The notes under the pieces: model-generated
The model's input: the letters and a program-made list of their open reading frames with translations, nothing else
Databases searched by the model: none
Told to the model about the DNA's origin: nothing
Assembly (NCBI GenBank): GCA_034661035.1
Contig: JAYEKM010000011.1
Location: 1 to 16,991 of the forward strand
DNA: 16,991 bases
Direction of reading: 5' to 3'
Origin: JAGYLJ01 sp034661035
Lineage (GTDB): Bacteria; Patescibacteriota; Minisyncoccia; Phycocordibacterales; UBA12079
Translations under genes and position numbers: made by a program
Shown here: positions 12,859-16,991 of the stretch, piece by piece
How the letters are laid out: every line of letters begins with the position of its first letter
How positions within the stretch are numbered: the first letter of the stretch is position 1

Positions 12859-15012
12859 ATGTTTACTAATATAGTTGAATTTATCCAAAATAGTGTTACT
12901 GCCATTGTTACATTGACGGTGGGAGCTTTGGGAATAGGTGGTAATAATGTGTTAGATACACAAACTGCTAACATTTCTGATGCAGTTTCTTCTTCTGTTG
13001 AAGAAGTAGTCGAGGTTCCTGAAAGTGATTCAAACTTAGTAAATAGATATGGACCTGAAACAGAGTATTTTGAAAGAGTTGACATAAAACCAGCTGTTTT
13101 CTCTAGACCTACTAGTAGTTCAGATGACTTAGAAGTATCACCAATTGATATTAATGATGAAGGGGAAAGTGAAGTTCTTGTCAGTGATAATCAAGAAACT
13201 TCTTTAATCAATCGTCTAGCTGATCTTATTGAACCAAGAGAAGAAGAGACAGAGATTGATAATTCTTTGCTTCTTAATGCAAATTTTGATAGTTTTGATT
13301 CCAATCTCCAAATCATTAAGATAACAGAAGATGATGATTATTTTTATAGTGTCTATAAATTTAAATCTTTCGCAATTGAAGGTAACTCTTGGGAAGAGGT
13401 GGAAAGAGAGAAGAAGATTTCTGTGGATAAAGTAATTTTGGGTGATGGAAATCTAGAAAATTTCCTTCTAGAAGAATTGGGAGAGGTTGTCAATAATGAA
13501 ATCTCCTTCTTGAAAGAAACCCAAGAAATCCAAAAACAGAAATTGTTAAATCCGGAAGGGGAAGACGATACAGGGGCTATTGTTTATAATGAATTGTCAG
13601 GAAAAGTTTTAGATCTAGATAGTTTCCAATCCTCTAATGAAGATACTTTACCAGAGGCCTCTGAAACTGAAGAAGAAGGTACTGTTGTAGTAGATAACAC
13701 AACGGATTCTGGTCAGGTAGATAATGAAGCGCCTATTATTATAATTCAAGGGAATAATCCAGCATTAATTCAGATAGGTTCTGGCTATTCAGACTTAGGG
13801 GCTAAAGTAACGGATAATATTAGTAATAACCTAGGAATTGTTGTTGGCGGAATGGTTGTTGATACTAATACAAAAGGCTCTTACTCTGTTATCTATACAG
13901 CTACTGATGAAGCTGGTAATGTAGCGACAGCAACAAGAGAGGTGATTGTCTATGATTATGGAGCTGCTCCTGTAATTGAAGAAGAGGAAGAAGAAATCGT
14001 CCCTGAAGTTGTCCCAGAAGTTGTAGTTGAGGAAGAAGTTATTGAAGAAGAGGAAACTCCTGCGCCAGCTGAAGTTGTTGTTGAAGAAGAGGAAGAAGAA
14101 ATCGTCCCTGAAGTTGTCCCAGAAGTTGTAGTTGAGGAAGAAGTTATTGAAGAAGAGGAAACTCCTGCGCCAGCTGAAGTTGTTGTTGAAGAAGAGGAAG
14201 AAGAAATCGTCCCTGAAGTTGTTCCAGAAGTTGTGGTTGAAGAGGAAGTTGTCGAAGAAGAGGAAATTCCTGCACCAGCTGAAGTTGTTGTTGAAGAAGA
14301 GGAAGAAGAAATCGTCCCTGAAGTTGTTCCAGAAGTTGTAGTTGAAGATACGAAGGTAGATAAAAAGAAAGGCAAGAAAGGGAATAAAGTTATAGAAATT
14401 GTTAGTGAAACAGTGGAAGCTATTTCCGACGGAGTTGAAGCTGTTGCTGAAGAATTGTCAGCTATGATTAAAGCTGTTAACTTACTAGAAATGTTGGGAA
14501 ATATTCGTTCTGCTCTACAGGCCAGTGTTTCAACAGCAAGTGAAGGAACAAGTAATTCTTTAAATTACATCGGTTATTTCTTTAAGGGTGTTATTGATGG
14601 AGCTGTCGATATTATTCAAAGTGGTTTTTCTATCATAAGTAAAAGTCCACAGGGTGGTAATGTAGCTAATATCTCAAGTCATAATAATATAGGAATCACT
14701 GAAAATACAAATTTTTTTTTTGACGAACACAAACTAGAAGAACAGACTGCTTATAAAAAAGAAAGTTTTATTGGTTTTGTTTTTAAGAAGGTAATAGCTG
14801 TTCCTGGAAAATTAGTAGGTGGAGTGACTGCAACTGTTAAAGATTATGGAAAAGTTATTGGTTCAGATTTAGAAGTCGCTGGTAATCAGATAAATCAGAA
14901 GATGGATCAAGTTGATTTAAATCCAAAAGGAATTATACAAACTATTTCTGACGGGATTACAGGAATTGCTTCAGGTACACTTAATTTCTTCAAAAATCAC
15001 CAGCCATTTTAA
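12859..15012 (+). CDS. Large adhesin-like protein with Ig-like (DUF5011-type) domain and Glu/Val/Pro repeats
   Basis: 717 residues, very acidic. Residues ~10-30 are hydrophobic and may act as an uncleaved export signal. About 130-255 is a mixed region (LLLNANFDSF... VYKFKSFAIEGNSWEEVERE) I cannot name. Residues ~289-368 form an Ig-like repeat of the DUF5011/HYR kind: NEAPIIIIQG at the start, then GYSDLGAKVTDN, then GSYSVIYTATDEAGNVA. Residues ~374-497 are 3.5 copies of a 35-residue Glu/Val/Pro unit. A lysine-rich patch (DKKKGKKGNK) and a C-terminal third of amphipathic or weakly hydrophobic helices (VIEIVSETVEAISDGVEAVAEE; YFFKGVIDGAVDIIQSGF) follow. Inference: a stalked surface or envelope protein whose repeat spans a distance, such as the wall layer. 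It has its own TTATCC-type promoter. The function is unknown. The repeat gives long false frames on both strands. Confidence 0.8.
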   Translation: MFTNIVEFIQNSVTAIVTLTVGALGIGGNNVLDTQTANISDAVSSSVEEVVEVPESDSNLVNRYGPETEYFERVDIKPAVFSRPTSSSDDLEVSPIDINDEGESEVLVSDNQETSLINRLADLIEPREEETEIDNSLLLNANFDSFDSNLQIIKITEDDDYFYSVYKFKSFAIEGNSWEEVEREKKISVDKVILGDGNLENFLLEELGEVVNNEISFLKETQEIQKQKLLNPEGEDDTGAIVYNELSGKVLDLDSFQSSNEDTLPEASETEEEGTVVVDNTTDSGQVDNEAPIIIIQGNNPALIQIGSGYSDLGAKVTDNISNNLGIVVGGMVVDTNTKGSYSVIYTATDEAGNVATATREVIVYDYGAAPVIEEEEEEIVPEVVPEVVVEEEVIEEEETPAPAEVVVEEEEEEIVPEVVPEVVVEEEVIEEEETPAPAEVVVEEEEEEIVPEVVPEVVVEEEVVEEEEIPAPAEVVVEEEEEEIVPEVVPEVVVEDTKVDKKKGKKGNKVIEIVSETVEAISDGVEAVAEELSAMIKAVNLLEMLGNIRSALQASVSTASEGTSNSLNYIGYFFKGVIDGAVDIIQSGFSIISKSPQGGNVANISSHNNIGITENTNFFFDEHKLEEQTAYKKESFIGFVFKKVIAVPGKLVGGVTATVKDYGKVIGSDLEVAGNQINQKMDQVDLNPKGIIQTISDGITGIASGTLNFFKNHQPF
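13978..14348 (+). repeat. 105-bp in-frame tandem repeat (about 3.5 copies)
   Basis: Units start at 13978, 14083, 14188 and 14293; the marker ATCGTCCCTG recurs at exactly 105-bp intervals from 13996. Copies 1 and 2 are identical at the DNA level, copy 3 differs at a few sites, and copy 4 breaks off after about 56 bp. Each unit codes 35 residues of Glu/Val/Pro. A candidate site for length variation by slippage. Confidence 0.95.
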
Positions 15013-15031
15013 TCTGTGATAAATAAGAAAT

Positions 15032-16099
15032 ATGGAGGATTCTAAAAAAATTAGAGTTGCGATTAATGGTTTCGGGCGGATAGGCCGAGTTTTTTTTAGA
15101 TTAGCCTGTGATAATCCAGAGATTGAAATTGTTGCTATTAACGATTTGGCTGATAAAAACAATCTTAATTATCTTCTAAAATATGATACTCCTTATCAAA
15201 GATGCTCTTCTGATTGTACTGAGAGGGTAAAAGGTGTTCAATTTCTTAATGAGCCGGACCCTCATCATTTGCCGTGGAAAGATTTAGGGATAGAAGTAGT
15301 TGTTGAGGCAACTGGTGTTTTTAATACATACGAAAAGGCTAATTCTCATATTGAAGCGGGGGCAGGGAGAGTTGTCTTGACTGCTCCAGTCAAAAACGAA
15401 AAAGATCCTTCATTAGAAACACCTGATTATGGTATTTCAGGGAAGACTGTTTTAATGGGGATTAATGAAGATGAATTAAAAACTTGTCAAATTAGTGCCA
15501 ATGGATCTTGTACAACTAATGCTGTTAGTCCTGTCCTACAAATTCTTAATCAACAAATTGGCGTGGAAAAAGCAATTTTAAATACTATTCATTCCTACAC
15601 TTCTACTCAGAAATTAGTTGATTCTCCTAATAAAAAAGATTACAGAAAGGGGAGGGCAGGAGCACAGAATATTATACCGACTAGTACCGGGGCAGCGATA
15701 GCAACGACTTTAGTTATTAGTGAACTGGTAGGAAAGTTTGATGGTATGGCAATGAGAGTCCCGACAGTACTCGGTTCAATTGTTGATTTAACTTTTGTTT
15801 CCAAAAAAGATACAACTAAAGAAGAGGTCAATTTAACCTTGAAAAAAGCAAGTCAGAAAGAAAACTGGAAAAATGTTTTTTCTGTAACAGAAGAACCAGT
15901 AGTTTCTTCAGATATTATCGGTAATCCCTATGCCTCTATTGCAGACTTATCTTTGACTAAAGTTATCGGAGGAAATTTAGTTAAAGTTTTAATTTGGTAT
16001 GATAATGAAATGGGTTATGCAAGAACGCTTGTAAAACACGTCCTAAAAACAAACGAGAAATCTCCGGAGGTCCGACCTCCGGAAATGGGGCAGAATTAA
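15032..16099 (+). CDS. gap: Glyceraldehyde-3-phosphate dehydrogenase, phosphorylating, class I
   Basis: A 355-residue GAPDH, which converts glyceraldehyde 3-phosphate, phosphate and NAD+ to 1,3-bisphosphoglycerate in glycolysis. The NAD-binding fold has NGFGRIG (12-18), and D38 in INDLAD is the acidic residue that favours NAD. The catalytic Cys is C160 in NGSCTTNA, where most enzymes have NASCTTN. The base is H187 in HSYTSTQKLVD. PTSTGAA, GMAMRVPT and WYDNEMGYA are all present. The enzyme proper seems to end near KTNEK; the final dozen residues (SPEVRPPEMGQN) are encoded across a 21-bp palindrome and look like an added tail. The gene starts 19 nt after the preceding stop; GATAAA (15018-15023), 8 nt before the ATG, is a weak -10 candidate. 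rpiB follows after 11 nt, giving a likely gap-rpiB operon. Confidence 0.96.
   Translation: MEDSKKIRVAINGFGRIGRVFFRLACDNPEIEIVAINDLADKNNLNYLLKYDTPYQRCSSDCTERVKGVQFLNEPDPHHLPWKDLGIEVVVEATGVFNTYEKANSHIEAGAGRVVLTAPVKNEKDPSLETPDYGISGKTVLMGINEDELKTCQISANGSCTTNAVSPVLQILNQQIGVEKAILNTIHSYTSTQKLVDSPNKKDYRKGRAGAQNIIPTSTGAAIATTLVISELVGKFDGMAMRVPTVLGSIVDLTFVSKKDTTKEEVNLTLKKASQKENWKNVFSVTEEPVVSSDIIGNPYASIADLSLTKVIGGNLVKVLIWYDNEMGYARTLVKHVLKTNEKSPEVRPPEMGQN
16063..16083 (+). repeat. REP-like palindrome at the 3' end of gap
   Basis: A perfect palindrome with 10-bp arms (TCCGGAGGTC, 16063-16072, and GACCTCCGGA, 16074-16083) around a single C. The centre TCCGA is the same as in the RAYT-associated hairpins; the stem sequence is different. 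It lies inside the coding sequence and codes the PEVRPPE part of the tail. Confidence 0.8.
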
Positions 16100-16110
16100 T
16101 AAAACAAACT

Positions 16111-16566
16111 ATGAAAATACTTATTACTTCAGACCACGCAGGGTTTGAACTAAAAAATGAAATTGTTTCTTATTTGATTGAGTTAGGTTATGACGTCAAT
16201 GACAAGGGACCTTCTCAGTATTATTCTGAGGATGATTATCCTGATTTGATTGCTCCTGTGGCCGATGTGGTGTCAAAGAATAGTCGCCTAAAAGCAATTA
16301 TCATTGGTGGTTCAGGTCAAGGAGAAGCTATTGTTGCTAATCGGTTTAAGGGAGTTAGAGCGGTAGTTTATAACACAGCTAACTTAAATATTATAAAGTT
16401 ATCTCGTGAGCATAATGATGCTAATGTCTTATCTTTAGGAGCTAGATTTCTTAGTTTGGAAGAATCTAAAGAAGCTGTTAGATTATGGCTAAAGACTGAA
16501 TTTTCTAATGATGAAAGACATCTTCGTCGTTTGCAGAAAATAGAATTACTTAGCGATAAGAAATAA
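16111..16566 (+). CDS. rpiB: Ribose-5-phosphate isomerase B, RpiB/LacAB family
   Basis: A 151-residue RpiB/LacAB family sugar isomerase that interconverts ribose 5-phosphate and ribulose 5-phosphate. The start MKILITSDHAGFELKN holds the conserved SDHAG (7-11), and GARFLS is near the end. The active-site loop reads GGSGQGEAIVANR (66-78). E. coli-type RpiB has CGTGIG with a catalytic Cys; here that position is Gly (G66). E72 stands where the Mycobacterium tuberculosis enzyme has its catalytic Glu75 in GGSGNGEQ. The Glu-type mechanism is therefore expected. The gene lies 11 nt after gap and is followed by an intrinsic terminator, so gap and rpiB probably form one transcription unit joining glycolysis to pentose phosphates. 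A LacA/B-type hexose phosphate isomerase is the main alternative, less likely given the loop. Confidence 0.93.
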   Translation: MKILITSDHAGFELKNEIVSYLIELGYDVNDKGPSQYYSEDDYPDLIAPVADVVSKNSRLKAIIIGGSGQGEAIVANRFKGVRAVVYNTANLNIIKLSREHNDANVLSLGARFLSLEESKEAVRLWLKTEFSNDERHLRRLQKIELLSDKK

Positions 16567-16595
16567 ATAAACAATAAAATAACAATCTAATCTTT

Positions 16596-16620
16596 AAAAC
16601 CAGCCTCCAAGTTGGTTTTT
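16596..16620 (+). terminator. Intrinsic terminator after rpiB
   Basis: Stem AAAACCA (16596-16602)/TGGTTTT (16613-16619) with a 10-nt loop, running into a T-run, 30 nt after the rpiB stop. The stem is short and AT-rich but well placed. Confidence 0.6.
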
Positions 16621-16693
16621 CTAATTTCATCTTCTCACACCTCAACATCCATTATATTATTATACATAATAACATAATGATAAATAATCATTC

Positions 16694-16738
16694 TTATCCC
16701 CAAACTATCTTATCTAAACTCTCAAATTTAGCTATAAT
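16694..16738 (+). promoter_or_regulatory. Promoter of the 16802 gene with TTATCCCCAA element
   Basis: TTATCCCCAA (16694-16703) lies 39 bp before TATAAT (16733-16738), the same spacing as at the 12859 gene. The predicted start near 16745 gives a leader of about 57 nt. No clear -35 box is visible. Confidence 0.5.
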
Positions 16739-16739
16739 A

Positions 16740-16781
16740 ATATAGTTAAGTCTGTCAAAATTCAGGTCAATTTAACTATAT
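16740..16781 (+). repeat. Inverted repeat over the predicted start of the 16802 transcript
   Basis: Perfect 10-bp arms ATATAGTTAA (16740-16749) and TTAACTATAT (16772-16781) separated by 22 nt, beginning just after the -10 box. It could be an operator for a dimeric repressor or a 5'-leader hairpin. The loop has a further small CTG/CAG pairing. Confidence 0.5.
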
Positions 16782-16801
16782 CCAATACATATAAATAACT
16801 A

Positions 16802-16991
16802 ATGAAAATCAATCTAACAACTAAATTAATAACCATCATTGTGTTAACAATGATGGTTATTAATACAACACAAGCAGCCTTCACAGAACCCACCACAGCA
16901 CCCTCAGCCTCAGACCAAGACTTCACCCAAAACATCCTAGGCGCTAACAATAACAACAATGACTTCGATTCCTCCACAGTAGTAGCCAATA
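16802..16991 (+). CDS. Start of a secreted FTEP/NNNND protein, paralogue of the 12485 gene (3' partial)
   Basis: 63 residues are visible before the window ends, all open. The signal peptide MKINLTTKLITIIVLTMMVI ends near TTQA-A. The mature start AFTEPTTAPSASDQDF and then ILGANNNNNDFDSS-VVAN matches the 12485 protein almost residue for residue from the AFTEP on. The two therefore share a domain; whether this copy is also short or is the leader of a longer VGIGTT/S74 protein cannot be seen. Base use is very different: bases 16861-16980 have 44 C and 13 G, with C at many third positions, whereas the 12485 copy uses T and G for the same residues. The opposite-strand frame over this region is a shadow. 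It has its own TTATCC-type promoter, and the signal-peptide codons hold a perfect hairpin. Confidence 0.8.
   Translation, partial: MKINLTTKLITIIVLTMMVINTTQAAFTEPTTAPSASDQDFTQNILGANNNNNDFDSSTVVAN
16825..16864 (+). repeat. Perfect 18-bp inverted repeat in signal-peptide codons
   Basis: Arms 16825-16842 and 16847-16864 are exact reverse complements with a GTTA loop. The hairpin starts 24 nt after the A of the ATG and encodes the hydrophobic core LITIIVLTMMVIN. No T-run follows, so it is not an intrinsic terminator. Confidence 0.85.

Noticed and set aside
13956..14375. 139-residue Ser/Thr-rich frame on the minus strand and a Lys/Leu-rich frame at 14132-14341
   Set aside because: Both are by-products of the 105-bp repeat in other frames, with no other support.
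16762..16989. 75-residue minus-strand frame at the window end
   Set aside because: The plus strand encodes a clear paralogue of the 12485 protein with promoter and signal peptide; the minus frame is its shadow.

Overview
The window looks like part of a chromosome from a small-genome, AT-rich bacterium of the Candidate Phyla Radiation (Patescibacteria, most likely a Parcubacteria-type lineage). This placement is an inference. It rests on low GC, almost no recognisable Shine-Dalgarno sequences, several promoters whose -10 box lies only 7-8 nt before the ATG, and secreted proteins built from VGIGTT cassettes, peptidase S74 tails and GYAW repeats next to slimmed-down housekeeping genes. The standard code fits: TAA, TAG and TGA all end genes. 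Every real gene I can support is on the + strand.

Layout. 1-2207 is the 3' part of a large S74 (tail-fibre/endosialidase chaperone) surface protein that starts before the window. 2228-5406 is a housekeeping block: rpmE (ribosomal protein L31) with its terminator, prfA (release factor RF1), ftsE and ftsX. 5405-6245 is an IS200-like REP-associated tyrosine transposase (RAYT) unit. It is flanked by hairpin repeats 800 bp apart and carries two more copies of the hairpin core inside its own coding sequence. 6355-8056 is a hairpin with a T-run followed by pyrG (CTP synthase).

8155-15012 is an envelope/surface locus. It holds a membrane-anchored secreted protein (8216), a protein with two S74 domains (9268), a GYAW-repeat protein (11923), a small FTEP/NNNND secreted protein (12485), and a large adhesin-like protein with an Ig-like domain and a 105-bp tandem repeat (12859). 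The middle three are tightly packed and probably co-transcribed. 15032-16566 is central carbon metabolism: gap (GAPDH) and rpiB. The gap 3' end overlaps a second palindrome with the same TCCGA apex as the RAYT-associated one. 16567-16991 has a terminator, another surface-type promoter, and the start of a paralogue of the 12485 gene whose base skew is opposite to the rest of the window.

Most interesting signals: a REP/RAYT unit with its hairpin embedded in its own gene, and a related hairpin extending GAPDH; a shared TTATCC(C/A)C element 39 or 48-49 bp upstream of TATAAT at four surface genes; tandem S74 self-cleavage domains in one polypeptide; a perfect 18-bp hairpin inside the last gene's signal-peptide codons; and mosaic strand-skew blocks that suggest surface genes are shuffled between strands. 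I saw no CRISPR array, tRNA, rRNA or prophage module. No gene-free stretch exceeds 300 bases; the longest, 16567-16801 (235 bp), holds the rpiB terminator, a promoter element and an inverted repeat.
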